Source: a virus. From it: a DNA stretch of 64,000 nucleotides. The position numbers and the translations under genes were made by a program. Below, one piece after another: positions 1 through 7,447 of this stretch (position 1 is its first letter; each line of letters begins with the position of its first letter). The stretch spans positions 1 to 64,000 of the IMG/VR virus record IMGVR_UViG_3300025732_000035; one strand, written 5' to 3'. The notes under the pieces are model-generated. The model was given only the letters and a program-made list of their open reading frames with translations. It had not been told where the DNA came from and did no database searches.

Positions 1-44
1 GAGTCATTGCTGAACCTCGTAGTGTGTAGAACTGGGCAAGGTGG

Positions 45-218
45 CTAAATGGAAGTGATGAGACGATAACGCTTGAGGATTTCCTCTTGCTCCTTTTCTC
101 GCCAATACTGAAGCCTGCGTTCAAGCTTGGCAGTAGCAAGTTGCATCACGCTTCGCTTATCGTGGTCCCAATCCAACAATGGATCAGAAGCTTTGGCCAA
201 AGAGTTGTTCGTAGGCAT
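45..218 (-). CDS. Small hypothetical protein, 57 aa
   Basis: A short charged protein with a predicted helical second half rich in Arg, Glu and Lys (around residues 28-52), possibly a coiled coil. I chose the ATG at 218 because the longer reading frame upstream overlaps another plausible gene (184-363) almost completely; with this start the two overlap by only 35 bases. It is the last visible gene of a minus-strand run of small genes. I recognise no family. The run suggests an accessory or early role, but no function can be assigned. Confidence 0.55.
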   Translation of the reverse strand: MPTNNSLAKASDPLLDWDHDKRSVMQLATAKLERRLQYWREKEQEEILKRYRLITSI

Positions 219-363
219 GAGAGATAGCGCGAAATTTCCTAAGATGATGATCCCGATCTTGCGCCAACAATTCCGCGAGATCTTTAATGAGCTGGTCGCC
301 ATTGTCATTCTCAAAGTATTCAAAAATAGCGTCTGAAAGCCTATCTTTGGGAGTGGAAGTCAC
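184..363 (-). CDS. Small acidic hypothetical protein, 59 aa, GTG start
   Basis: A GTG start at 363 lies five bases after a strong AAAGGAGG ribosome-binding site and overlaps the TGA of the gene before it (360-731), which is typical of translational coupling. The product is helical and charged (Asp/Glu-rich around residues 7-38). I recognise no family. The clear ribosome-binding site and the stop/start overlap are the main reasons for calling it. Confidence 0.65.
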   Translation of the reverse strand: MTSTPKDRLSDAIFEYFENDNGDQLIKDLAELLAQDRDHHLRKFRAISHAYEQLFGQSF

Positions 364-731
364 AGTTTGCCTCCTTTAATTGCACTGTTGTAGTTCATCA
401 AATACTCTTCAAAATCAGAGCCAGTGGGAGCTTCTTTCTGCAGTTCTTCATGATTTTCCTTAAGCATTTCCAGGCTTACGATAAAAGCACAGCGGATACG
501 ATTCAATGCGAGCTGTTGCACAAGGTTAGGCTCTTCATCAATAGCCTTTTCAATGGTGCAAATAAATTCCTGTAGGTCTGCCATAGAGAAGCTGCGCGTT
601 ACCATTGGCTGGCCAAAGAACATTGCCAATTCTCCATCCTTGAAAGCACAGATGGGCTGATTGGGAAGAGTGTGGTTGAACGTAGTGGTCACAATGGTGA
701 AACAGAGGACTAGCAGCGTTCGCCGCTGCAT
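360..731 (-). CDS. Hypothetical protein, 123 aa
   Basis: A complete frame that ends by overlapping the GTG start of the next gene. Residues 1-20 from the ATG at 731 are hydrophobic and could be a signal or membrane segment, but an in-frame GTG at 692 would remove most of it, so the start is uncertain. From about residue 30 the protein looks soluble and mostly helical. It lies just after a hairpin terminator at 749-772, so it probably depends on read-through or an unseen promoter. Family unknown. Confidence 0.6.
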   Translation of the reverse strand: MQRRTLLVLCFTIVTTTFNHTLPNQPICAFKDGELAMFFGQPMVTRSFSMADLQEFICTIEKAIDEEPNLVQQLALNRIRCAFIVSLEMLKENHEELQKEAPTGSDFEEYLMNYNSAIKGGKL

Positions 732-748
732 GGGCGTATTGTGCCAGC

Positions 749-772
749 AAAAAGGCCCCCATCAAGGGGGCC
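749..772 (-). terminator. Rho-independent terminator, minus strand
   Basis: A perfect 7-bp stem (GGCCCCC / GGGGGCC) with a 5-base loop, followed on the minus strand by five T residues. It lies between the gene ending at 785 and the one starting at 731, so it should end or attenuate transcription of the upstream small-gene run. Confidence 0.75.
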
Positions 773-784
773 GTTCATAAATCG

Positions 785-1204
785 TTACAAAGCTCGTGGC
801 TTGCGCAAAGCCTGTGTGGCAATGCTTAGGTTTTTAGTGATAGGCAGTGGCTTGTCTCGCCATTTAATGGCAATGGCATGACAAGAGCCCACTGGCATCA
901 GCTCAGCGTGCCTAAAAGCCCTGTCTAGCAGAATTTGATAGGCCTGGCGCTTTGGCTTGCTCATTGGCCCTTCAGGCTCTTCAATGTTGGTGCGAGCAAA
1001 GTCAGCCAGTTCCGTAATGTCATCAAGCTCATTGGTGGCAATAACAAAATGCCTACCACGTTGTTGAGCCTTTCGCCATGCAGGGTGAATAGGAGGATTC
1101 TCCATAGCCAAAGCTTGTGCTTCCTCTTGCAATTGAGGCGGAATGCAAATGTGAATCATGCGAGGAAGGGGATGCTCTTCAACCAAGGAGAGCTGGATTT
1201 CCAT
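785..1204 (-). CDS. Hypothetical protein, 139 aa
   Basis: The ATG at 1204 is preferred over a TTG two codons upstream. The protein is a mix of predicted helix and strand with no membrane segment and a basic C-terminal end. It follows the 1207-1377 gene by only two bases, so it is part of the same minus-strand operon, and it is followed by a terminator hairpin. I do not recognise the family. Confidence 0.7.
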   Translation of the reverse strand: MEIQLSLVEEHPLPRMIHICIPPQLQEEAQALAMENPPIHPAWRKAQQRGRHFVIATNELDDITELADFARTNIEEPEGPMSKPKRQAYQILLDRAFRHAELMPVGSCHAIAIKWRDKPLPITKNLSIATQALRKPRAL

Positions 1205-1206
1205 GA

Positions 1207-1377
1207 TCAAACGAAACGAAATTGTCCAAAATGGAAAGAGCGATTTCCGATGGCTAATTGGCTTTCACCAAAACCATCGTACATTGTGCCAAGAAGAAAA
1301 CTATTTCTCCATTGAAAACAGAAATCTCCTAGACGAATGTGTCCAGTGGCGTCAGTGCAATGGAAAGAGAAAATCAT
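1207..1377 (-). CDS. Small hypothetical protein, 56 aa, aromatic-rich
   Basis: A short frame starting at an ATG whose ATGA overlaps the stop codon of the upstream gene (1374-1550), a strong sign of coupled translation. The product is rich in Phe and Gly and looks like an all-beta domain. No family is recognised. The overlap on one side and the 2-base gap on the other fit it neatly into the operon. Confidence 0.65.
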   Translation of the reverse strand: MIFSFHCTDATGHIRLGDFCFQWRNSFLLGTMYDGFGESQLAIGNRSFHFGQFRFV

Positions 1378-1550
1378 AGTTTGGGATCTTCTGGAAGAGG
1401 AGAAATTTCTTCAATTAATGCCACTTTTAAATCAGGACGCATTACAAGAAGAAAGTGTTCTGCTTGTTTAGCAGAAATTGCCCCAAGGGCAATTTTCTTT
1501 CCTTCTGAAGTGGTAATAAGATAGGTGCGGCAAATAGAGGCCATCACCAT
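1374..1550 (-). CDS. Small hypothetical protein, 58 aa
   Basis: The ATG at 1550 follows an AGGAGG ribosome-binding site. The frame ends with TGA inside the next gene's ATG. The first half looks like beta strands (a threonine- and lysine-containing hairpin), followed by a helix (roughly residues 26-37) and an acidic, proline-containing tail. No family is recognised. It is a coupled member of the 785-1969 gene run. Confidence 0.65.
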   Translation of the reverse strand: MVMASICRTYLITTSEGKKIALGAISAKQAEHFLLVMRPDLKVALIEEISPLPEDPKL

Positions 1551-1969
1551 TTTTCCTCCTCAAGCTCTTCAAGAATGTGCTGACTGAGTGTTTCTTCAAG
1601 CATGGTGCGCCATCCGCCATCGCCTCCAATGCTATTGATTTCTGAAAGGAGATGGAGAGCATCAGCAATGCGAGTGGCGTCCATCAGGCAACTACAGGCC
1701 ATACTGGGCTCCTCGCTAATCAGCTCTTCAAACATACCAATATGTAGCTCAAACCACTTACCTAGGCAGAACAGTGCCACTTGCCGGTAGGTTTCGTCGC
1801 CATGCTTCTGCAGCATGGCTTCTATAGTTTTAGCCAAGCTTGGCGGAACGCCTACAGTGCCATGGTCTTGGAGACCAGGAGATATTGAAGATGCAATGGC
1901 TTCACGCTTGCCATCTTTAGCTGCCACTGCTTGGCGTAGAAAGTCGTTGACTGTAGAAAAATTGTCCAA
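1544..1969 (-). CDS. Hypothetical helical protein, 141 aa, probable TTG start
   Basis: This frame has an in-frame stop shortly upstream of a TTG at 1969 and no ATG near its start, so TTG is the likely initiator; a later start is possible. The protein is almost entirely helical and acidic, with a glutamate-rich end. It overlaps the next gene by 7 bases. I cannot assign a family, but length, composition and operon position support a real gene. Confidence 0.6.
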   Translation of the reverse strand: MDNFSTVNDFLRQAVAAKDGKREAIASSISPGLQDHGTVGVPPSLAKTIEAMLQKHGDETYRQVALFCLGKWFELHIGMFEELISEEPSMACSCLMDATRIADALHLLSEINSIGGDGGWRTMLEETLSQHILEELEEEKW

Positions 1970-2015
1970 TGCAAAGGAAGCATTTCATTAATAATGACCC
2001 CTTGCGGAGCCATTG

Positions 2016-2768
2016 TCAATAATCATCTTCATTAATTGTTTGTAAAGGCATGGCGTCAGGAAGTGGCTCGTTTTCCGGCTCTGCATCGAAGCTGATAGTC
2101 TCAACAGACGCAGGAAGAGAATTGCTCCTGCGCTCTTCTGTTGCTTTAGCTTCCTTCTCCTTTTCAATGGTGGAAGACAAGTCCTTCAGGAATTTCCTGT
2201 AGGAGGTGTCTTGGTTTTCCACTTGCTTGATTTCATTGAGACCAAGCAGCTTTGCTTGTTCCACCAGGGAGTTCTTGGCCACGTTGAGGAACGACGCGTC
2301 GCCAGCGCTTTCTTCAATCTTCACCATCTCCTTCCCACCATCGTCGCCACCGTCCATAATGGTCACTACTTTCTTGCGCTTACTGTTTTCAAAGCTACGA
2401 AGAGCCAAGTCTTTCAGTTCCATTTGTTCTTTCAAGAGACGCGCCCTGTGCGTATCTTGATTCTTCAAGATTTCTTGCGTGTAAAGATCGCGGTTGAAAT
2501 GGCGATCACCATTCACTGTTTCTTTGCTTAGTTTTAGAACATTCGCAATCTGACGATTGCTCATTTTTGCAGCAAGAAGCTCTTGCACCATCCATCGCCT
2601 AAGGCCAAGCATTTCCTTGGAATAGGCAGCAGCACCATTACCACCATTCACTTTTGTTTCACGCACGGCTTCAAATTGCGTTTCTGAAATGCCCGCTTTC
2701 TTCAATGCCTTAGCAGCATATTCAAGCTCTTCTTCAGACGTTGGGAAATCAATTTCAGGCCGCGCCAT
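2016..2768 (-). CDS. Helix-turn-helix protein, possible terminase small subunit
   Basis: A 250-residue, highly charged protein. Residues about 60-92 form a helix-turn-helix of the type found in small terminase subunits and sigma-like regulators (key residues SNRQIANVLKLSKETVNGD). A long helical, probably coiled-coil centre and an acidic disordered tail follow. Small terminase subunits have this arrangement: DNA-binding head, oligomerisation core, acidic tail. The large terminase has no such gene immediately before it, so this remote gene is my best candidate for the packaging-site recognition subunit. A transcriptional regulator is the alternative. The start is the first ATG of the frame. Confidence 0.6.
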   Translation of the reverse strand: MARPEIDFPTSEEELEYAAKALKKAGISETQFEAVRETKVNGGNGAAAYSKEMLGLRRWMVQELLAAKMSNRQIANVLKLSKETVNGDRHFNRDLYTQEILKNQDTHRARLLKEQMELKDLALRSFENSKRKKVVTIMDGGDDGGKEMVKIEESAGDASFLNVAKNSLVEQAKLLGLNEIKQVENQDTSYRKFLKDLSSTIEKEKEAKATEERRSNSLPASVETISFDAEPENEPLPDAMPLQTINEDDY

Positions 2769-2784
2769 TTTGTAAAACTATTCT

Positions 2785-2961
2785 TCAGTGAATTGTATCT
2801 CCTTTTCCATGGAGAGAACGAACAAACAATGCAGTGAAGCGTTCCATTTGATCAGTGGCAATACTCGCTGGGTAGCCATCAATGGCTTGTTTTAAGCTGA
2901 ATAATTCTTGCCATTCCTCACGGGAAAGCTCTTCTTCAGGCGATGCAGGAAAAATAGTCAT
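2785..2961 (-). CDS. Small hypothetical protein, 58 aa
   Basis: I start this at the ATG at 2961 rather than one six codons upstream, because the upstream codons lie inside a terminator hairpin (2965-2987). The product is acidic in its first third (a run of Glu) and helical. It is 16 bases before the helix-turn-helix gene at 2768 and so is probably co-transcribed with it. Family unknown. Confidence 0.6.
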   Translation of the reverse strand: MTIFPASPEEELSREEWQELFSLKQAIDGYPASIATDQMERFTALFVRSLHGKGDTIH

Positions 2962-2964
2962 GGC

Positions 2965-2987
2965 AAAAGGGGCGCACAAAGCGCCCC
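2965..2987 (-). terminator. Rho-independent terminator, minus strand
   Basis: A perfect 7-bp GC-rich stem (GGGGCGC / GCGCCCC) with a 5-base loop and TTTT on the minus-strand side. It separates the genes at 2998-3451 from those below 2961. Confidence 0.7.
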
Positions 2988-2997
2988 GTTCCTTCGT

Positions 2998-3219
2998 TTA
3001 ATGATACTGCCAAAAAGCTTGATCCATCAAAGCATCTAGTTCTACCAGGCGCTTTGGCGCATACTTCCTGACAAAATCTTCCATCTCAGCATGGACAATG
3101 CTCAATAGTTCGCAATAAGCAGCGTCTAATCCTTCATTGTCTAGATCTTGTCCAGTGGCGCGAAAATAATGCCTAGCCATTGAAGCTTTCGGACTAACAG
3201 GATAATGCGTCTCAGCCAT
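2998..3219 (-). CDS. Small hypothetical protein, 73 aa
   Basis: The ATG at 3219 is chosen over an upstream start because it overlaps the end of the preceding gene (3212-3451) by only 8 bases. The protein is helical and acidic, with a basic stretch near residues 50-57. It is followed directly by a terminator. No family is recognised. Confidence 0.6.
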   Translation of the reverse strand: MAETHYPVSPKASMARHYFRATGQDLDNEGLDAAYCELLSIVHAEMEDFVRKYAPKRLVELDALMDQAFWQYH

Positions 3220-3451
3220 TATCTTGCTCCTGCTCAATGGCAAAGCCATTGTCAACGAGCTTTTCAATTTCGCTTAGGCTAGAGCGCCAATGGCGCTCTC
3301 CATTGCCATCACGTGCTCCATATAAAGTGCGTGAAGCTGGTTGTTGTCCTTTGATAGGAGAAGAAAAGCCGTAGTGAACGATAGGCAAAATTTCAACGCC
3401 GTTATGTTCAAGAAGTGGAAGATGGTCTACAGCTCGTGGAGCTTTAAGCAT
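3212..3451 (-). CDS. Small hypothetical protein, 79 aa
   Basis: A complete frame from the ATG at 3451, first gene after the repeat-bearing non-coding stretch 3452-3846. The N-terminal half looks like mixed strand; the C-terminal part is a charged helix ending in an acidic tail. It is translationally coupled to the following gene. I do not recognise it. Confidence 0.6.
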   Translation of the reverse strand: MLKAPRAVDHLPLLEHNGVEILPIVHYGFSSPIKGQQPASRTLYGARDGNGERHWRSSLSEIEKLVDNGFAIEQEQDNG

Positions 3452-3521
3452 TGTTCAGGAAAATTCCTTTGCAATGCTAGGGAGATTTTTGTTCATTGAA
3501 GGCTTCTTTTGCCTTTTGTCT

Positions 3522-3551
3522 GAACGTTTCGCCCTTTGGGGGCTCCACTCT
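3522..3551 (-). repeat. Palindromic repeat, copy 1
   Basis: Read on the minus strand this contains GGAGCCCCCAAAGGGCGAAACG. The core can fold into a short GCCC/GGGC hairpin. It matches elements at 3625, 60964 and, more loosely, 60895 and 61197. Confidence 0.6.
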
Positions 3552-3624
3552 GGCTGGAGCGGCATTGCGGAGGTTTAAGGTCTCGTCTGGCCTGTTCTTT
3601 TTAGGGAATCTTGGCCTTGCGACT

Positions 3625-3660
3625 GAGGCGCTTCGCCCTTGGGGGCTCCGCTTGCTCTGG
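3625..3660 (-). repeat. Palindromic repeat, copy 2
   Basis: Minus-strand reading contains GCGGAGCCCCCAAGGGCGAA followed by GCGCC. It has the same core and the same orientation as the copy at 3522, about 100 bases away. Confidence 0.6.
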
Positions 3661-3846
3661 CTGGCCAGGCAGCATAGGCTTGTAGCCCCTGGAATGCTCG
3701 TCTGAGATCTCTTGGATACTCGCGGGACTTTCCGGAACCAGTGTACAGCCCCCCACCAAATTTTTTACAAGAGGGCCAATCCTCGAACTGTCTAGTTCCA
3801 TGGAAAAACGGGTTAGTGGTAGGATTTGCGGGCTTCGCAAGCAATC

Positions 3847-4005
3847 ATGACCAACTCAGTTCCCGATAGTTTCAAAGTCATCAAGCTCCCTCGTAATGGT
3901 CCTAAGACAGGACAAAGCACTAGAGCTTGGCTCTATGGCAAAGAGCAAGAAGCTAAAGAATTTCAACGGAGGCTAGACGGACAGGATCAAAATAAGCGCA
4001 AATAA
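3847..4005 (+). CDS. Small basic hypothetical protein, 52 aa
   Basis: A 52-codon frame on the plus strand, alone among minus-strand genes. The product is basic, with Arg/Lys throughout and a helix in the second half (roughly residues 32-50). It is followed two bases later by a strong terminator. Having its own terminator and lying opposite to its neighbours suggests an independent transcription unit. No clear ribosome-binding site precedes the ATG. No family is recognised. Confidence 0.55.
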   Translation: MTNSVPDSFKVIKLPRNGPKTGQSTRAWLYGKEQEAKEFQRRLDGQDQNKRK

Positions 4006-4006
4006 G

Positions 4007-4031
4007 AAAGGGGCCTTATGGCCCCTTTTTT
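4007..4031. terminator. Bidirectional rho-independent terminator
   Basis: AAAGGGGCC, a TTAT loop and GGCCCC followed by six T residues on the plus strand; the minus strand also ends in a T-rich run. It lies between the converging genes 3847-4005 and 4030-4185 and can serve both. Confidence 0.85.
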
Positions 4032-4185
4032 ATTCTCCCTCGTCTTCGTAGTCTTCTTCAAGATCTTCAGCCTCAAGCTCTTCACGAAGTTTTCTGAAGA
4101 ATGCTGCTGTCACTTCCTTTGCTTCTTGCGTCTCGTCGATTTCTAGCGGAGCATTGCTTTCGCTATTGTCCCAAATAATTTTCAT
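4030..4185 (-). CDS. Small acidic hypothetical protein, 51 aa
   Basis: A 51-codon frame starting at the ATG at 4185. The product is very acidic (about a third Asp/Glu, concentrated in the last 15 residues) with a central amphipathic helix. It follows the primase-helicase gene on the same strand after about 100 bases, and its stop codon lies in the T-run of the terminator at 4007-4031. Small acidic proteins encoded next to replication genes can be DNA mimics or adaptors, but nothing here shows that. Confidence 0.6.
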   Translation of the reverse strand: MKIIWDNSESNAPLEIDETQEAKEVTAAFFRKLREELEAEDLEEDYEDEGE

Positions 4186-4284
4186 GATTAAGCAAGCGCT
4201 TTCTGTTTATACTATAAAAAGCTGCTCGCTACGGTAGGCAGCAGGGAGGCTGTGCAATAGAGCCTCCCTCCTATTGCGAGACAG

Positions 4285-6300
4285 TCAAAACCACTCATCA
4301 TCGTCTTCCCCTTCGGGAAGACTTTCATTGGAAACAATGGAAACAGACTCTTCTTTAGGAGCTTCTTCCTGAACGGGAACAGGTTCAAAATCAACATCTG
4401 GAGCTTCATAAGCCCAGCTTTGATACATCCTGGTGCGCTCGCCATTCGGACCAATAATGAAGCTGGTGTCAATCAAGCCTTGACGACGTGCCACTTCTAG
4501 TAATCGTCCAACGCTTACGGTGTCCCATGAGCCAGAAGCGTTAGCAGCGGCCTTCCTATCAAAACGTTCATGCTTTCGAGAATTAATCATATTGACAAGA
4601 TTGTCCATACTTTCATTGCCACCCACTGCAGGCCCCTTGTAATACCAGCCATAAGTGGCAGGATCACGCTGCATGAAATGCTTACCAGCCAAACCACTCC
4701 TGCTCTTGGTCCATTCAAACATGAACTGCGTTGAATCGGGATTATTGTCAGTGCGATAGAGTTTCACCACTTCACTAACGTTGGCTTCAAAGCTGGAGCT
4801 ATCACGAATGCCGCCACTTTTGTTTAAGTGGTGAAGGATGACAATGGAGCAACCATATTGATTGGCAATGTCACGTAGTTCGTAAATGCAATTGCCAGCA
4901 TCAGAACGAATGAGATCAACGTCCATGCCAGCCAAGCATGAAGTGAGGCTATCTATCATGATGAGCTGTGGCTGATGACGTTGTACGTAGGAAAGGAGTT
5001 GGGGAATGTTGCTAAAGCGCCAGCGATCAATGAAATCAATTTGACCATTGCCTAGCGCATCATCGTCGTAGCCAATAATTTGAAGCTTTTCTGCAGCATC
5101 AACAACTGGTTCGTCGCATTGAATGATCAGCACTTTACCTTTCTTGCAGCGTCTGTTACTCCAATCCTTACCTGTGGCAACGTGCAGAGCCCAGTTGTAA
5201 ACAATAGTGCTCTTGCCGCTACCAGGAGCTGCTGCTAGCAGCATTACACTGCTTTCAGGAAGAATGCCAGCAATGGTCCATTTTCTGGAATCTTCAGACT
5301 GTGCAATTGCTTTTGCATCGAGGATTTCCATTTCCTCTTTGCCATGCACACGACCACGCGCTTCAGAAAGCAGCTTGTCGATTTCTTGTGAATTTAGCTT
5401 GACGCCATGAGCGTCCATCCATTGGCGAGCTTCATAGGCAATGCGGGCGTCGTTGTTGTAGAGACCAACCATGCGCTCAAACGTGCCAATGATCTCCTCA
5501 TAAGAAGGCAGCCCGTCCTTTCCTTCGTGCCTGTCTTTTGAAACGATGCAGGAAAGAATGGCACCTTGATCTGCACCATCATCAAGCCAGTCGGCTAAGT
5601 CGTAGCCTCCTTTTTGAGGCAGATTGTCCCATTCAAAGCTACTGGGATCCGCGTAGCACCATTGTGCATTGGGATTGTCTGCAGCCACTTCCTTCATGAG
5701 AGCCACGCCAGGCTCGTCACGATCAGGACAAAGAACTACTTTCTGTCCGCGAAATAGTTGCGAATAGTCACCATTTGCGCGATATTGTCCGCTGCCACCA
5801 AGAAACGTACTAGAAGGCAAACCAATTTCCCAAAGCCTATCGGCAGTCAGTTCGCCTTCAACAATGAAGATGGGCAGGCCTGATGCTGCTGATGCTTCAA
5901 TGGCATCGTAATAACGATAGGGAAGAATATTCTTTCGCAGTTGTTTGACAATTTCAGAACGCTTGCCACTTGCGTTATTAGCAGTGGGATAGTCTTGCGA
6001 AATGCTTTTTTTGCCAGAAGTGTCGTCTCGCGTGACGACTATCACGTCTTCGCGGTTACGGTTTTGATAGGGAAACAAATAGCGCTTTGCTTCACGCATG
6101 GGACGCTCCCAGCGTTCTAACGGCGCAAGAATATTACGAATTTCTGCACGATGCTTGGGACTGTCGTCATTGAAACAGTTATATGCTCCGTTCCCTTCGT
6201 TTACGGACAGATCATTGCCACCGCATGCAGGGCAGATGTATTTGCCTGCATGGTCGCTCGGCTCCAGTTTGGCGAGGTGTTCGAGGATGGAAAAAGCCAT
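4285..6300 (-). CDS. DNA primase-helicase (zinc finger, TOPRIM and RecA-like ATPase)
   Basis: A 671-residue replication protein. Residues about 20-45 hold a zinc-ribbon-like CPACGG with a further Cys in YNCF. A TOPRIM domain follows (VEGELTADRLW near residue 150 and CPDRDEPG near 195) for primer synthesis. The C-terminal half is a RecA-fold ATPase with Walker A (APGSGKST, about residue 362) and Walker B (LIMIDSLTS, about 450). This order matches phage primase-helicases of the RepA/DnaB-like group, which unwind DNA and prime lagging-strand synthesis. The extreme C-terminus is acidic and disordered. It is the first gene of the leftward operon, about 90 bases from the divergent early promoter at 6390. 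No DNA polymerase is visible in the window, so it probably works with a host polymerase or one encoded outside. Confidence 0.9.
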   Translation of the reverse strand: MAFSILEHLAKLEPSDHAGKYICPACGGNDLSVNEGNGAYNCFNDDSPKHRAEIRNILAPLERWERPMREAKRYLFPYQNRNREDVIVVTRDDTSGKKSISQDYPTANNASGKRSEIVKQLRKNILPYRYYDAIEASAASGLPIFIVEGELTADRLWEIGLPSSTFLGGSGQYRANGDYSQLFRGQKVVLCPDRDEPGVALMKEVAADNPNAQWCYADPSSFEWDNLPQKGGYDLADWLDDGADQGAILSCIVSKDRHEGKDGLPSYEEIIGTFERMVGLYNNDARIAYEARQWMDAHGVKLNSQEIDKLLSEARGRVHGKEEMEILDAKAIAQSEDSRKWTIAGILPESSVMLLAAAPGSGKSTIVYNWALHVATGKDWSNRRCKKGKVLIIQCDEPVVDAAEKLQIIGYDDDALGNGQIDFIDRWRFSNIPQLLSYVQRHQPQLIMIDSLTSCLAGMDVDLIRSDAGNCIYELRDIANQYGCSIVILHHLNKSGGIRDSSSFEANVSEVVKLYRTDNNPDSTQFMFEWTKSRSGLAGKHFMQRDPATYGWYYKGPAVGGNESMDNLVNMINSRKHERFDRKAAANASGSWDTVSVGRLLEVARRQGLIDTSFIIGPNGERTRMYQSWAYEAPDVDFEPVPVQEEAPKEESVSIVSNESLPEGEDDDEWF

Positions 6301-6389
6301 GGGCGATGGTGAGATGGGGGTGTTCTAGCACCAGAATCCTGCTGCTGCAAGGCATTAACAATTCTTTATACAAGATTCAGCTTCAAACC

Positions 6390-6417
6390 TTGACGAGCTG
6401 GCCATGCCGGCTATATT
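6390..6417 (+). promoter_or_regulatory. Sigma70-like promoter for the rightward early operon
   Basis: TTGACG and TATATT separated by 16 bases, ending 26 bases before the first small gene (6444). It sits in the short gap between the diverging primase gene and the rightward operon, so it is the natural start of that operon. Confidence 0.65.
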
Positions 6418-6443
6418 GGCCATGTCCCTCGCGAGGCAAAACC

Positions 6444-6518
6444 ATGGAGCTATTGCTGGCCGCCATCATCGGTTTCAGCATCGGTTACCTTCTTGGCCCT
6501 CTGTTCTATGACCATTGA
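6444..6518 (+). CDS. Very small membrane peptide, 24 aa
   Basis: A 24-residue frame that is almost entirely one transmembrane segment (ELLLAAIIGFSIGYLLGPLF) with a short polar end. Its stop overlaps the ATG of the next gene by 11 bases. It is the first frame after the promoter. Such tiny membrane peptides are common in phage early operons; it might equally be a leader peptide. No further function can be read. Confidence 0.45.
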   Translation: MELLLAAIIGFSIGYLLGPLFYDH

Positions 6519-6756
6519 TCACGGCGAGCCCAAGAAAAGCCGCCACTTCACCTTGACTGACACTGCCTACACCCATCTGAAAAACATTGCCCATGATGCA
6601 AGGCAAAGCTTGAGCGAAACAGTGGAGCGCCTCGTTCGTTCTACTCCCGTCTGGGAAGGTAGTGCCACTCTTTCTGATGGCGCTTTCTCCATGATTGAGG
6701 ATTATTCCACTTCTGACATTACCATTGAGGATTATGAAGGCTTCAAAGCTGATTAA
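6508..6756 (+). CDS. Ribbon-helix-helix-like small protein, 82 aa
   Basis: I use the ATG at 6508; a TTG at 6493 is less likely. Residues about 12-47 have the pattern of a ribbon-helix-helix DNA-binding fold: a short strand (RHFTLTD), then two helices (residues about 18-30 and 34-45) with the SLSETVERLVR signature of the second helix. The C-terminal part is acidic. As the second gene of the early operon, next to a divergent promoter, it could be an autoregulator. The fold call is by pattern only. Confidence 0.6.
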   Translation: MTIDHGEPKKSRHFTLTDTAYTHLKNIAHDARQSLSETVERLVRSTPVWEGSATLSDGAFSMIEDYSTSDITIEDYEGFKAD

Positions 6757-6988
6757 GCAATTGCAAAAAGCAATTGATAACTATGGCGACATTGAGATTG
6801 GCTCCTACAGCAAAAACTATGCCTTTGACGTAAAGAAAGAAGACGATGTGAATCCCATCAAATTTCGCGTCTTGAATGGAGTAGAAAATTCTCTGCCAGG
6901 TTTTTCTATGGATGAAGAAGATCAAGAGCAAGATGAAAAATCTTGCCGAAGCTTCTTTGGTGTTATTTTTTGCGGCTCTTGTTCATGA
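6734..6988 (+). CDS. Hypothetical protein, 84 aa
   Basis: The ATG at 6734 lies inside the end of the previous gene (overlap 23 bases) and the stop overlaps the next ATG (ATGA at 6985). The protein begins with a basic helix, passes through a predicted beta region, and has an acidic Glu/Asp/Gln stretch around residues 58-67 before a short hydrophobic, Cys-containing tail. Family unknown. Confidence 0.6.
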   Translation: MKASKLIKQLQKAIDNYGDIEIGSYSKNYAFDVKKEDDVNPIKFRVLNGVENSLPGFSMDEEDQEQDEKSCRSFFGVIFCGSCS

Positions 6989-7287
6989 AAGTTTCTCAGC
7001 TCAAGCTTGCTTGCGAAGAATTTCTTCTTGAGCACCCCGACAATGAAGTGAAGATCCTATGGGAAGAAGGCGTAATTTCTGAAAATTACGATCCCGAATT
7101 CCTTGAAGAACCCACTGACGTGAGGGTGATAAACGACTGGCCGTTGCCAGGCGACAGTCTTATTAACAAGGCAGAATCTCCTGAGAAAATGTTTGTCATC
7201 ATGTATGGCGAATATCAACCATCGGGCTTTGGCTATAAAGCAGTTGCTTCTCTTCATGATGAATTTTCCCAATCTCACCACGTCTGA
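6985..7287 (+). CDS. Hypothetical protein, 100 aa
   Basis: Starts at an ATGA overlap with the previous gene. The sequence (LACEEFLLEHPDNEVKIL near the start) looks like a small alpha/beta domain common in phage early regions, but I cannot name it. Its end overlaps the next gene by 32 bases. Operon position between a putative regulator and the annealing protein suggests an early function. Confidence 0.6.
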   Translation: MKVSQLKLACEEFLLEHPDNEVKILWEEGVISENYDPEFLEEPTDVRVINDWPLPGDSLINKAESPEKMFVIMYGEYQPSGFGYKAVASLHDEFSQSHHV

Positions 7288-7447
7288 GCTTTATGCTCGC
7301 ATGAAGCAACTGGACCATGATGTGGTTCATTTGTTCGACTGCTTTGCTTCTGATACCGGAGTAGATGTGCTTGGCCTGTATCTCTCTTTTGATGAAGAAA
7401 GCGAACGGTATGTTCTCGACTGGCACTTTGCTTTTCTTGAAGAATGA
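7256..7447 (+). CDS. Hypothetical protein, 63 aa
   Basis: Begins at one of two adjacent ATGs (7256 or 7259) inside the previous gene and ends with ATGA overlapping the annealing protein gene. The product is acidic with an aromatic-rich C-terminal half. No family is recognised. Coupling on both sides supports translation. Confidence 0.55.
   Translation: MMNFPNLTTSELYARMKQLDHDVVHLFDCFASDTGVDVLGLYLSFDEESERYVLDWHFAFLEE

Larger units (their letters stand above)
3452..3846. other. Non-coding stretch of about 395 bp carrying two palindromic repeats
   Basis: I find no convincing gene here; the open frames on the minus strand read through the repeats and have no coding character. The stretch holds two copies of a palindromic element (3522-3551 and 3625-3660) that recurs near 60.9-61.2 kb. 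It separates a leftward gene run (from 3451) from a short rightward gene (3847). Promoters for both are probably here, but I could not pick a convincing -35/-10 pair. Confidence 0.5.

Noticed and set aside
1-44. Possible terminal repeat shared by the window ends
   Set aside because: I compared the first bases with the last few hundred and saw no identical stretch; a cut of a larger molecule is equally possible.
45-323. Long form of the first gene, starting near 323
   Set aside because: It would overlap the gene 184-363, which has a strong ribosome-binding site, over most of its length.
3575-3844. Minus-strand open frames of 79-89 codons
   Set aside because: They read through two palindromic repeats, have no ribosome-binding site, and show low-complexity composition; I treat the stretch as non-coding.
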